The position numbers and the translations under genes are program-made. Under the pieces are notes generated by a model. It was not told the origin of the DNA, searched no databases, and worked only from the letters and a program-made list of their open reading frames with translations. From positions 248,186 through 312,185 of the forward strand of contig AZWL01000001.1 of NCBI GenBank assembly GCA_000514715.1: a DNA stretch of 64,000 nucleotides, in the 5' to 3' direction. Below, one piece after another: positions 8,276 through 17,186 of the stretch. This stretch comes from Streptomyces sp. CNH099. Its GTDB lineage: Bacteria; Actinomycetota; Actinomycetes; Streptomycetales; Streptomycetaceae. Within the stretch, counting starts at the first letter, position 1. Each line of letters opens with the position of its first letter.

Positions 8276-9394
8276 CTACTCCAGGCGCGCCACCCTGCCC
8301 TGCTCCCCCGCCGCCCAGCAGCCGAGGTCGGCGGTGCAGTCCACGGTGTCGTACGAGCCGGAGTCGAAGCCGTGCCACGTGCGTCCGGCGTCGAAGGTGA
8401 CGTCCGTGCCGGTCGGGCCCACGGCCAGGGCGGCGAAGGGGGTGCGCGGGAGCCAGGCCACGCCGGAGCGGTAGGCGGGCGGGGGTTTGCGGGCGGGCGT
8501 CCAGGCGGCGCCGCCGTCGCGCGTGCGGGCCGCCGCGTCCGGCGAGGGGTTGCCGGGCCGGTAGTCGCCGCCGACCGCGAGGCCGTGGCGGGCGTCGCGG
8601 AAGGCCAGGGCGAAGACGCCGCGTGCCGGGTCGCCGGCGGGGATGCCGGACTCGGCGGCGGTCCAGGTGCGGCCGCGGTCGGCGGAGTGCAGCACCCGGG
8701 CGGTCGCGCCGCCGCCGGTGGCGAACCAGGCGTCCGAGCGGCCCGCGCTCACCAGGCACTGCCCGCTCGCCGCGAACGCCGCGTCGCCCGGCTGCGCCGG
8801 CGGCATGCCGTCGTCGGGCAGCACCCGCCAGGAGCGGCCTGCGTCGGACGTCGACAGGATGCGGAACCGGCCGTCGACCGGGTCGCTGAGCGCGAGGCCG
8901 TGGCGGCCGCCGGCGAAGAAGGTGACGCAGTCGTAGAAGGCGTCCGGGTGGTCGTTGCGGAAGGTCTCGGTCCAGGTCGCGCCGGCGTCGTCGGTGCGGT
9001 AGATGCGGGAGTCCTCGCCCGGGCCGATGGACAGGATGACCGCGCTCCGCGCGCCGAGCGCCTCGATGTCGCGGAACTCCAGCGCCGCGGTCCCCGGCGG
9101 CGACACGTCCCGCCAGCTCCGTCCGCCGTCCGTCGTGCGCAGCACCGTGCCGCCGGAGCCGGACGCCCACGCGACGTCGCGGCTGACCGCCGACAGCCCG
9201 CGCAGCCGCGCCTGGCTGCCGGTGTCCTTCAGCTCCCAGCCGGGCAGGTGCCGGCGCTCGGGCTCGGCGGCGGTGCCGCCGGTGCCGCCGGTGCCCGCGT
9301 GCGCCGGGCCGCCGGCGAGGCCGAGGCCGGCGACGAGCGCCGCCGCGGCGAGGCAGGCGGCGGCGGTACGGCTCAGAGTTCCCCGCAGCGTCAT
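8276..9394 (-). CDS. secreted BNR/YCF48-like repeat protein
   Basis: A 372-residue exported protein with a signal peptide (cleavage probably after GGPAHA at about residue 33). The rest consists of repeated beta-propeller blades with Asp-box-like turns: TDGGRSWRDV, DDAGATWTE, SDAGRSWRV, ADRGRTWTA, RDGGAAWTP and FDAGRTWHG. Such folds occur in sialidases, photosystem II assembly factor YCF48 and uncharacterised secreted oxidoreductase-like proteins. No catalytic residues can be assigned. I chose the ATG at 9394 because the signal peptide begins there; a longer in-frame start would add an unlikely arginine-rich leader. It is a single gene downstream of marR on the same strand. Confidence 0.85.
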   Translation of the reverse strand: MTLRGTLSRTAAACLAAAALVAGLGLAGGPAHAGTGGTGGTAAEPERRHLPGWELKDTGSQARLRGLSAVSRDVAWASGSGGTVLRTTDGGRSWRDVSPPGTAALEFRDIEALGARSAVILSIGPGEDSRIYRTDDAGATWTETFRNDHPDAFYDCVTFFAGGRHGLALSDPVDGRFRILSTSDAGRSWRVLPDDGMPPAQPGDAAFAASGQCLVSAGRSDAWFATGGGATARVLHSADRGRTWTAAESGIPAGDPARGVFALAFRDARHGLAVGGDYRPGNPSPDAAARTRDGGAAWTPARKPPPAYRSGVAWLPRTPFAALAVGPTGTDVTFDAGRTWHGFDSGSYDTVDCTADLGCWAAGEQGRVARLE

Positions 9395-9478
9395 GGCGGA
9401 GGAACGTAGCAGGCGCCGGACCGCCTGACGAGGGCACCGGGGCCGCCGCACCGCCGCCGGCGGCCGGTACGGACCGGC

Positions 9479-10012
<534 letters not shown>

Positions 10013-10037
10013 GGCACCTCCCGGGGACGGGTCCAGT

Positions 10038-10067
10038 TTGACACTAGTTCGCGGCACGAAATAATCT
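10038..10067 (+). promoter_or_regulatory. promoter of the LLM oxidoreductase gene
   Basis: TTGACA at 10038-10043 and TAATCT at 10062-10067 are separated by 18 bp. The first MarR-type operator (10048-10060) lies in the spacer and the second (10067-10085) covers the expected start site. Confidence 0.5.
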
Positions 10068-10085
10068 GGTTCGTGGTACGAACCA
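10048..10085. promoter_or_regulatory. paired MarR-type operators
   Basis: Two related inverted repeats: TTCGCGGCACGAA at 10048-10060 and TTCGTGGTACGAA at 10070-10082 (11 of 13 identical), the second extended to a perfect TGGTTCGT-N3-ACGAACCA at 10067-10085. They sit between the divergent marR and oxidoreductase genes and overlap the promoter of the latter. Binding by the adjacent MarR protein is inferred from position. Confidence 0.7.
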
Positions 10086-10109
10086 AATTCTCCCGCTGAG
10101 GAAGCCGCC

Positions 10110-10970
10110 ATGCCCGACTACGGCCACGATCTCCGCTTCGGCATCAACCTCGTCCCCTCCAGCCAGGAGCCGGAGGCGGTCGTCGCGCTGGCGCAGCTCT
10201 CCGAGCGCGCCGGCGCCGACCTGCTCACCTTCCAGGACCACCCGTACCAGCCGGCGTTCCTCGACACCTGGACGCTCCTGTCCTACGTCGCCGCCCGCAC
10301 CGACTCGATCGCGCTGTCCGGCAACGTGCACCCCCTCCCGCTGCGCCCGCCGGCCCTGCTGGCGCGCAGTGCGGCGAGCCTGGACATCCTCAGCGGCGGC
10401 CGGTTCGAGCTGGCGCTCGGCGCCGGCGGGTTCTGGGACGCCATCGCCGCGCTGGGCGGGCCGCGGCGCTCGCCGGCCGAGGCCGTCGAGGCGCTGGACG
10501 AGGGCATCCGGATCATCCGGGAGACGTGGGACACCGACGCCCGCGGCGGGATCCGCTTCGACGGGCGGCACTACCGGGTGCAGGGCGCCAAGCGCGGGCC
10601 GCGGCCGGCGCACGCCATGGGGATCTGGCTCGGCGCGTACAAGCCGCGGATGCTCCGCCTCGTCGGCCGCGCCGCGGACGGGTGGCTGCCGTCGCTGCCG
10701 TACCTCGACGGGCCCGGCGCGCTCGCCGAGGGCAACGCCGTCATCGACGAGGCGGCGGCCGAGGCCGGGCGCGCGCCCGGGGACGTACGGCGGCTGCTCA
10801 ACCTCGCGGCGGACCACCCGGCCGAGCAGCTCGCGGAGTTCGCGCTCTCGTACGGCACCGCCACCTTCCTCCTCATGACCGGCGACCCGGGGCAGATCGA
10901 GCGCTTCACCGGCGAGGTCGCCCCGGCCGTGCGCGAACTCGTCGCCAGGGAGCGGGGCGGCCGTGCCTGA
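10110..10970 (+). CDS. LLM-class flavin-dependent oxidoreductase
   Basis: A 286-residue enzyme of the luciferase-like monooxygenase class, which uses reduced FMN or F420. Family marks include the N-terminal strand FGINLVPSS, the segment GADLLTFQDHPYQ, the SGNVHPLPLRPPALLARSAASLDILSGGRFELALGAG-type block (residues about 70-110) and the late MGIWLGAYKPRMLRLVGRAADGW region. The substrate is not readable. It starts 98 bp from the divergent marR gene with two operators between, so it is probably the main target of that repressor. The next gene overlaps its stop codon. Confidence 0.88.
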   Translation: MPDYGHDLRFGINLVPSSQEPEAVVALAQLSERAGADLLTFQDHPYQPAFLDTWTLLSYVAARTDSIALSGNVHPLPLRPPALLARSAASLDILSGGRFELALGAGGFWDAIAALGGPRRSPAEAVEALDEGIRIIRETWDTDARGGIRFDGRHYRVQGAKRGPRPAHAMGIWLGAYKPRMLRLVGRAADGWLPSLPYLDGPGALAEGNAVIDEAAAEAGRAPGDVRRLLNLAADHPAEQLAEFALSYGTATFLLMTGDPGQIERFTGEVAPAVRELVARERGGRA

Positions 10971-11616
10971 CCCGGGGTACGGCACGCGGGCCGGCGACCG
11001 GGTGCCGGGGCAGGGCGGCGCCGGGGGGTCGTCGCGTACGGCCGGCGGGGAGCGGCGGCCCGCTCCGGGAGCGGTGCTCTGGGACGAGAGCACCCGGCCC
11101 ACCGTGCCCGGGGCGCACACCGCCGACCCCGGCGAGGACGTCTCCGCCGGACACCATCTCGTCGAGGTCCACGACCACCTGCGCCAGGAGCTGGAGCGGC
11201 TGCGTGCGCTGGTCGTCCGGGTCCTCGACGGCACGCTCACGGCCGGCGCGGCCCGGTCGCACATCGCGACGATGACGCTCCGGGAGCACAAGTGGTCCCT
11301 CGGCGCCCACTGCGCCGCGTACTGCCGGGTCGTCACGCTGCACCACACCGTCGAGGACCAGCAGCTGTTCCCGCAGCTGCGCCGGTTCGACCCGCGGCTT
11401 GCGCCCGTGCTCGACCGGCTGGCGGAGGAGCACCTCGTCATCCACGACGTGCTGGAGCGCGTCGACCGCGCGCTGGTCGCCTTCGTCGCGGGGCCGGAGG
11501 GGAACGCGGCGCTGGAGGCGGCGGTCGACCTGCTCGCGGAGGCGCTGCTGTCGCACCTGGCGTACGAGGAGCACGAGCTGGTCGCGCCGCTGGCGCGGTT
11601 CGCGGGCGGCGGCTGA
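10963..11616 (+). CDS. hemerythrin/HHE-domain protein
   Basis: A 217-residue protein with a disordered N-terminal 50 residues and a four-helix HHE cation-binding domain. Candidate di-iron ligands are in HHLVEVHDHL, in LHHTVEDQQLFP and in EEHLVIHDVLE plus YEEHELV, matching the spacing of hemerythrin-like proteins that bind O2 or iron, or sense NO. The GTG start at 10963 lies inside the end of the oxidoreductase gene (8-bp overlap), so the two are co-transcribed and the MarR regulator likely controls both. A role in redox protection is plausible but not shown. Confidence 0.85.
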   Translation: MPDPGYGTRAGDRVPGQGGAGGSSRTAGGERRPAPGAVLWDESTRPTVPGAHTADPGEDVSAGHHLVEVHDHLRQELERLRALVVRVLDGTLTAGAARSHIATMTLREHKWSLGAHCAAYCRVVTLHHTVEDQQLFPQLRRFDPRLAPVLDRLAEEHLVIHDVLERVDRALVAFVAGPEGNAALEAAVDLLAEALLSHLAYEEHELVAPLARFAGGG

Positions 11617-11738
11617 CCCCGGGCGGCGGCGCGGGGGCCGGGCGGAGGGCGGGCGGCGGCTGCCCCCCGGGCAGGTGTGGAGCGCCCGGTCGCCGGTCGG
11701 CGCGGGCGGATGTCGGCGGCGTGGGCGACGATGGGGAG

Positions 11739-13274
11739 ATGCTGTTCGCCGACCTCGCCCGTACCTCGCGGGAGATCGCCGCCACCCGGGCCCGCTCGGA
11801 GAAGACCGCGCTGCTCGCCGCGGTGTTCCGCACCGCCGAGCCGGCCGAGGCGCCGCTCGTGGTCACGTATCTGGCGGGGCGGCTGCCGCAGCGCAGGACC
11901 GGCGTGGGCTGGAGCGCGCTCAAGGGAGCGCCCCCGCCCGCCCGCCGGCCGCTGCTGACCGTGCGCGAGGTGCACGAGGCGTTCGACGCCATCGCCGCGG
12001 TCTCCGGCAAGGGCGCCCAGGCCGAGCGGCGCCGGCTGCTGCACCGGCTGCTGGGCGCCGCCACCAGGGAGGAGCAGCGCTTCCTCGCCGGGCTGATCGG
12101 CGGCGAGCTGCGGCAGGGCGCGCTCGACGCCCTCGCGGCCGAAGGGCTGGCGGCCGCGGCGGGCACCGACCCGGCCGACGTGCGGCGCGCGGTGATGCTC
12201 GCCGGTTCGGTGGGCACGGTCGCCGAGGCGGTGCTCGCCCGCGGCCCGGACGCGCTGGCCGACTTCCGGCTGTCGGTGGGCCGCCCCGTGCAGCCGATGC
12301 TGGCGCAGTCCGCGAAGGACGTGGACGAGGCGATCGGCCGGCTCGGGCCCAGCGTCGTGGAGGAGAAGCTCGACGGCATCCGGATGCAGGTGCACCGGGA
12401 CGGCGACGACGTACGGATCTACACCCGCACGCTCGACGAGATCACCGACCGGCTCCCCGAGGTCGTCGCGGCGGCCCACGAGCTGGGCGCCGCGGCGGCC
12501 GTGCTCGACGGCGAGGTGATCGCCCTCGGCGAGAACGGCGGGCCGCGCCCGTTCCAGGAGGTCGCCGGCCGCGTGGGCTCGCGGGTCGACGTGACCGGCG
12601 CGAGCCGGACCCTGCCGGTGTACCCGGTCTTCTTCGACCTGCTCGCCGTCGACGGCCGCGACCTGCTGGCCGCACCGGTGCGCGAGCGCCACGCCGAGCT
12701 GGCCCGCATCACGCCCGAGCCGCGCCGCGTGCGCCGGGCCGAGGTCACCGACCCGGACGACGCCGGGCAGCGGGCGGCGGCGCGGGAGTTCACCGCGGCA
12801 ACGCTGGCGCGCGGCCACGAGGGCGTCGTCGTCAAGGCGCTGGACTCGGCGTACAGCGCGGGCCGCCGGGGCGCGGCGTGGCTGAAGGTCAAGCCGGTGC
12901 ACACGCTGGACCTGGTGGTGCTGGCGGCGGAGTGGGGCCACGGGCGGCGTACGGGCACGCTGTCGAACCTGCACCTCGGGGCCCGTCGCGACGACGGCTC
13001 GTTCGCGATGCTCGGCAAGACGTTCAAGGGCCTGACGGACGCGCTGCTGGCGTGGCAGACGGAGCGGCTGCAGCAGCTGGCGGTGGCGCGGGAGGACTGG
13101 GGGGTGGTGGTGCCGCCGGAGCTGGTGGTGGAGATCGCGTTCGACGGGGTGCAGCGCTCCCCGCGCTACCCCGAGGGGGTGACGCTGCGCTTCGCGCGCG
13201 TGCTGCGCTACCGCGAGGACAAGACGGCCGCGGAGGCCGACACGGTGGCGTCGGTGCTGCAGCTGCTGCGCTGA
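11739..13274 (+). CDS. ATP-dependent DNA ligase
   Basis: A 511-residue ATP-dependent ligase of the length usual for the actinobacterial LigB/LigC-like class. The adenylated lysine is K210 in motif I (EEKLDGIR). Motif III-like VYPVFFDLL, motif IV-like HEGVVVKAL and motif V AAWLKVKP follow in order, then an OB-fold C-terminal domain. An N-terminal DNA-binding helical domain occupies residues 1 to about 190. The ATG at 11739 has GGGGAG close upstream. It is not fused to polymerase or nuclease domains, unlike LigD. It follows the hemerythrin gene by 122 bp of GC-rich sequence, so it may have its own promoter. Confidence 0.9.
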   Translation: MLFADLARTSREIAATRARSEKTALLAAVFRTAEPAEAPLVVTYLAGRLPQRRTGVGWSALKGAPPPARRPLLTVREVHEAFDAIAAVSGKGAQAERRRLLHRLLGAATREEQRFLAGLIGGELRQGALDALAAEGLAAAAGTDPADVRRAVMLAGSVGTVAEAVLARGPDALADFRLSVGRPVQPMLAQSAKDVDEAIGRLGPSVVEEKLDGIRMQVHRDGDDVRIYTRTLDEITDRLPEVVAAAHELGAAAAVLDGEVIALGENGGPRPFQEVAGRVGSRVDVTGASRTLPVYPVFFDLLAVDGRDLLAAPVRERHAELARITPEPRRVRRAEVTDPDDAGQRAAAREFTAATLARGHEGVVVKALDSAYSAGRRGAAWLKVKPVHTLDLVVLAAEWGHGRRTGTLSNLHLGARRDDGSFAMLGKTFKGLTDALLAWQTERLQQLAVAREDWGVVVPPELVVEIAFDGVQRSPRYPEGVTLRFARVLRYREDKTAAEADTVASVLQLLR

Positions 13275-13420
13275 CGCGCCGGACCGCCGCCGCGCCGCCG
13301 CCGGGCGCGTGCCCGGAACGTGATCCGCCTCTTCCGGCGCTACTCGCCGGTCACCCGTCCCACCCGCCCCGCGAGACGTAAGCTGCCACTTCCGGAGACG
13401 TGAAACGGGGCAGGCAGGGC

Positions 13421-15244
13421 ATGCAACTGGGGGACAACGGGGCGGAAGGGCCCGGGCGGCTGCTCGCCGGGCGCTACCGGATACTGGCGCAGCTCGGGCG
13501 CGGCGGCATGGGCACCGTGTGGCGGGCCGTCGACGAGCGGCTGGGGCGCGAGGTCGCGGTCAAGGAGCTCCGCGCGTTCAGCGACTCGGACGCGCGCGAC
13601 CTGGCCGAGATGAGGCTGCGCACGGAGCGGGAGGCGCGCGCCGCGGCGCGCGTCCGGCACCCGGGCGTCGTCGCCGTGCACGACGTGACGGAGCACGAGG
13701 GCCGGCCCGTCATCGTGATGGAGCTGGTCGACGGTCCTTCGCTGGACGACGTGCTGCGCGAGTGCGGCGGCGTCACGCCGTCCGAGGCAGCGCACATCGG
13801 GCTGAAGGTGGTCGACGCGCTCGACGCCGCGCACCGCGCGGGGGTGCTGCACCGGGACGTGAAGCCGGGCAACATCCTGCTGGAGCGCGGCGGCCGGGTC
13901 GTGCTCACCGACTTCGGCATCGCCGCCATGGAGGAGCCGGCCGACGGCAACAGCACGCATCTCACGCGCAGCGGCGAGCTGGTCGGCTCGCTGGACTACC
14001 TGGCGCCGGAGCGGGCGCGCGGCGAGCAGCCCGGTCCGCCGTCCGACCTCTGGTCGCTGGGCGCGACGCTGTACGCGGCGGTGGAGGGCATCTCGCCGTT
14101 CCGCCGGACGTCGACGTGGTCGACGATCACCGCGATCATCGTGGACCCGCTGCCGGAGCCGCGCCGGGCGGGGCCGCTCGCGCCCGTGCTGCAGGCGCTG
14201 ATGGCCAAGGACCCGGGCGGGCGGGCCGACGCCGGACGGGCCCGCGCCCTGCTGGAGCCGGTCGCCGGGACGGCGGGGCCGCCCGCGGCGCAGGGGCCGG
14301 ACACGATGCGGCTGAGCCGGGTGCCGGCCGCGCCGCCGCCCGGCCCGGCGGGCCCGCCCGGCGCGTACGGGCCCGGCGGCCCGGGTGCGCCCGGCGGTGC
14401 CGCGGCGCCGCCGGGACGGTTCGGCCCGCCGCAGCTCGGGACGCCCGGCGCGGAGTCGCGCACCGCCGAGCAGACCGCGCCGCAGCGGCGGCGGCCGGGG
14501 CGCCGGTGGATCCCGGTCGCGGCGACCGCGGTCGCGGTGCTGCTCGCCGGCGGCGGCGTGACGTACGCCCTCGCCGGAGGCGGCGGCACCGAGACGACCG
14601 CGGGCGGGGAGACGGCGGAGCCGGCGGCGGAGTCCCCGTCGCCGGGCAGGGGCGGCGAGGGGAAGAGGCAGGACGGCAGGGGCGAAGAAGGCGGGAAGGA
14701 CGCGAAGGACGGGAAGGACGGGACCAGCGGGAAGGAGCGCGAGCCGTCGCCGGACGGCGACGGCTCCCCCGCCGAGGAGGAGGGCGCCGCGGGCGGCGCC
14801 GAGGACGACGCGGACGGCTCCGGCGGCGCGGGCGGCGGCTCCGGCGGCGGTTCCGGCTCGGACGGCGGCGGCACCGGCTCCGGCGACACCGGCGGGAGCG
14901 GCGGCGGGGACACCGGCGGCAGCACGTCGGGAGGCGGCACCGGCGGCGGCTCGGACCCGGCGCCGTCGTGCACGCCGATCGGCGGCGGGAAGTACAACTG
15001 CCAGGTGTGGCGGACGGCCTCGTCGTACGACTCGGCGCACCGGCAGGTCGGCACGCTCTACGCCGGCACCAACTACTTCTACTGCCAGCAGAGGACGTCC
15101 TACCGCGAGACGGCCGGCGAGTGGACGAACGTGTGGTGGGGCAGGACCGACGACGACGACGGCAACGTCGACGTCTGGGTCAGCATGGTCTACGTCAAGG
15201 GCGGCGCCAACGACGCTCCGGTGCCCGGCCTGCCGGTCTGCTGA
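13421..15244 (+). CDS. membrane Ser/Thr protein kinase with extracellular cysteine module
   Basis: A 607-residue eukaryotic-type kinase. The cytoplasmic catalytic domain (about 15-275) has the glycine loop GRGGMGTVW, ATP lysine K48 (VAVKEL), catalytic D146 (HRDVKPGN) and DFG D164. A proline/glycine-rich juxtamembrane region follows, then one transmembrane helix at about 364-386 and a long extracellular Gly/Ser/Asp/Glu-rich linker. The final roughly 95 residues contain four cysteines (SCTP, YNCQVW, FYCQQ and the C-terminal Cys) and look like a compact SH3-like or cell-wall-sensing module. An upstream GTG at 13400 would add seven residues; I prefer the ATG because the GGAG before the GTG is too close. 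Confidence 0.88.
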   Translation: MQLGDNGAEGPGRLLAGRYRILAQLGRGGMGTVWRAVDERLGREVAVKELRAFSDSDARDLAEMRLRTEREARAAARVRHPGVVAVHDVTEHEGRPVIVMELVDGPSLDDVLRECGGVTPSEAAHIGLKVVDALDAAHRAGVLHRDVKPGNILLERGGRVVLTDFGIAAMEEPADGNSTHLTRSGELVGSLDYLAPERARGEQPGPPSDLWSLGATLYAAVEGISPFRRTSTWSTITAIIVDPLPEPRRAGPLAPVLQALMAKDPGGRADAGRARALLEPVAGTAGPPAAQGPDTMRLSRVPAAPPPGPAGPPGAYGPGGPGAPGGAAAPPGRFGPPQLGTPGAESRTAEQTAPQRRRPGRRWIPVAATAVAVLLAGGGVTYALAGGGGTETTAGGETAEPAAESPSPGRGGEGKRQDGRGEEGGKDAKDGKDGTSGKEREPSPDGDGSPAEEEGAAGGAEDDADGSGGAGGGSGGGSGSDGGGTGSGDTGGSGGGDTGGSTSGGGTGGGSDPAPSCTPIGGGKYNCQVWRTASSYDSAHRQVGTLYAGTNYFYCQQRTSYRETAGEWTNVWWGRTDDDDGNVDVWVSMVYVKGGANDAPVPGLPVC

Positions 15245-15256
15245 GATGATCCTGGC

Positions 15257-16306
15257 GTGACCGACCTCAACGCCGCCGCCGTCCGTGACCGGCTCGGCCT
15301 CGACGGCACGTACGCGCCGTGGACCGACGCCCTCGAAGCCGCCCACCCCGCGCCGCCACCCGCCGCCGTGCCGCGGGGCGCGGAGCTGGCCGCGCTGCTG
15401 CGCGCCGTCGGCGTCCCGGAGCGCGAGGACGCAGAACTGACCGCCGCGCTGACGGAGCTGACCGCGGCCGGCTCGCCGTACGGATGGCTGCTGGACCGCG
15501 CCGTCGCCGCGCTGGCCGCCGGCGTGGGGGCGGTCGGCGACGACCGGGGCGGGCCGGGGACCGGGCCGACGCTGCCGGCGGCGCTGGGCGCGGCGGGGCG
15601 CTGGTTCCACACCGCGGTGTTCCTGGCCGCCGTGCCGGAGGTGCGGGCGTACCACGCGCGGCTCGACGTGCCCGACGACGTGTCCTGGGAGACGCTCGCC
15701 GACCTGGGCAACAAGGTGGGCGTCCACCGCCGGCTGCACGACGCCGGCGGCATGGCCTACCAGGCGTGGATGACGCTGCCGTACGGCGGCATCCTCTACC
15801 GGCTCGGCCGGCTGCAGTTCAACCTCGACCAGGACCCGGACGCCGGCCGCGGCCTTGAGGTGCACATACCGGAGGGCGGGCCGCTGGACCCGCAGGCGTG
15901 CGCGGCGTCGTACGCGCGGGCCGCGGAGTTCTTCCCGCGCCGCTTCCCGGGGTTCCTCGGCGCCGCCGCGGCCGGCGGCGAGCTGCGGCTGAACTGCGCG
16001 TCGTGGCTGCTGGACCCGCAGCTCGGGGAGTATCTGCCGGAGGCGAGCAACATCATGCGCTTCCAGCGCCGGTTCACCCTCGACCCGGGCGAGGCGGAGC
16101 ACGTGTCGCGGCCCGACGAGCACGGGCTGGCGGCGCCGGACCGCGGCATCGTGGAGTTCGTGTTCCGGCGCCTGGTGCGTACGCCCGCGGACGTCGCCGC
16201 GCTGCCGGCGCGTACGACGCTGGAACGGGCGGTCGTGGCGCACCTCGCGGCCGGCCGGCACTGGGGCGCGCCGCGCGGGTCGTTCACGCTGCCCGTCGCC
16301 GGCTGA
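15257..16306 (+). CDS. acyltransferase-domain protein (NAT_N/GNAT_C type), function unknown
   Basis: A 349-residue protein of a type found widely in actinomycetes and annotated as an acyltransferase with a two-part NAT_N/GNAT_C layout. Visible conserved blocks are the central helical region WETLADLGNKVGVHRR, the strand LEVHIPEGGPLDP and the C-terminal INCASWLLD-like motif LNCASWLLDPQL followed by NIMRFQRRFTL. No signal peptide or transmembrane helix. It starts 12 bp after the kinase stop and may be cotranscribed, but no functional link can be read. I recognise the family only from these motifs. Confidence 0.65.
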   Translation: MTDLNAAAVRDRLGLDGTYAPWTDALEAAHPAPPPAAVPRGAELAALLRAVGVPEREDAELTAALTELTAAGSPYGWLLDRAVAALAAGVGAVGDDRGGPGTGPTLPAALGAAGRWFHTAVFLAAVPEVRAYHARLDVPDDVSWETLADLGNKVGVHRRLHDAGGMAYQAWMTLPYGGILYRLGRLQFNLDQDPDAGRGLEVHIPEGGPLDPQACAASYARAAEFFPRRFPGFLGAAAAGGELRLNCASWLLDPQLGEYLPEASNIMRFQRRFTLDPGEAEHVSRPDEHGLAAPDRGIVEFVFRRLVRTPADVAALPARTTLERAVVAHLAAGRHWGAPRGSFTLPVAG

Positions 16307-16332
16307 GAACCGCCGCCGCGCGGTCCCCGGTC

Positions 16333-17094
16333 TCAGAACGCGCCGTGCCGCCCCTCCCCCGCGGCGAAGCGCGCCGCGCCGGCCGTCGCCTCGGCCAGCG
16401 CCGCGCTGCCGTGGCGCAGCTCGGCGGCCAGCGCCTCCGCCTCCGGCAGTCCGTGCTGGGCGAGCACCGAGGCGCGGTCGGCGCGCAGGCAGGTCTGCGG
16501 GAAGCGGGCGATGTCCGCGGCCAGTTCCTCCGCCGCGGCCCGCGCCCGGCCGGCCGGCACGACGCGGTCGGCGAGGCCCATGCCGTACGCCTCGGGGGCC
16601 GGGACGGGGCGGCCGGTGAGGATGAGGTCCAGGGCGCGGCCGGTGCCGATCAGCCGGGGCAGCCGGACGGTGCCGCCGTCGAGCAGCGGCACGCCCCAGC
16701 GGCGGCAGAAGACGCCGAAGACCGCGTCCTCCTCGGCGACCCGCAGGTCGCACCAGAGCGCCAGCTCCAGCCCGCCGGCGACGGCGTGGCCGCTGACGGC
16801 GGCGATGACGGGCTTGGTCAGGCGCATCCGGGTGGGCCCCATGGGGCCGTCGCCGTCGGGCGCGACGCGGTTGCCGTCGGGGGTGCCGAGCGCCTTGAGG
16901 TCGGCGCCCGCGCAGAACGTGCCGCCCTCCCCCCAGAGCACGGCGACGCGGGCGTCGGGGTCGGCCTCGAAGGCCCGGAAGGCGTCGGCGAGTCCGGCGG
17001 CGGTGGGACCGTCGACGGCGTTGCGGACCTCGGGGCGGGCGAGGACGACGGTGGTGACGGGGCCGGTGCGCTCGGTGCGTACGTGTCCGCTCAT
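16333..17094 (-). CDS. enoyl-CoA hydratase/isomerase family protein
   Basis: A 253-residue crotonase-fold enzyme. The first oxyanion-hole block is FCAGADLKALG and the second is HAVAGGLELALWCDLRVAEEDAVFG, where the E in GGLELAL is at a conserved position; the LPRLIGTGRALDLILTGR helix is also present. Such enzymes hydrate or isomerise acyl-CoA thioesters in the cytoplasm; which substrate cannot be told. It is on the minus strand, convergent with the acyltransferase-like gene and upstream of no obvious partner. Confidence 0.9.
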   Translation of the reverse strand: MSGHVRTERTGPVTTVVLARPEVRNAVDGPTAAGLADAFRAFEADPDARVAVLWGEGGTFCAGADLKALGTPDGNRVAPDGDGPMGPTRMRLTKPVIAAVSGHAVAGGLELALWCDLRVAEEDAVFGVFCRRWGVPLLDGGTVRLPRLIGTGRALDLILTGRPVPAPEAYGMGLADRVVPAGRARAAAEELAADIARFPQTCLRADRASVLAQHGLPEAEALAAELRHGSAALAEATAGAARFAAGEGRHGAF

Positions 17095-17186
17095 GGCCGG
17101 ACGTTACCAGCGCGTAGGACCGCGGGGATACGGCCGCGGGCGGGCGCGGGCGCCCCGCCCGTACGGTCCGGGGGCCGCGCCGCCGC

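Noticed and set aside
11399..13381. Second long plus-strand frame across the DNA ligase gene
   Set aside because: It is Arg/Ala/Gly-rich without family motifs, while the other frame has all ligase motifs in order.
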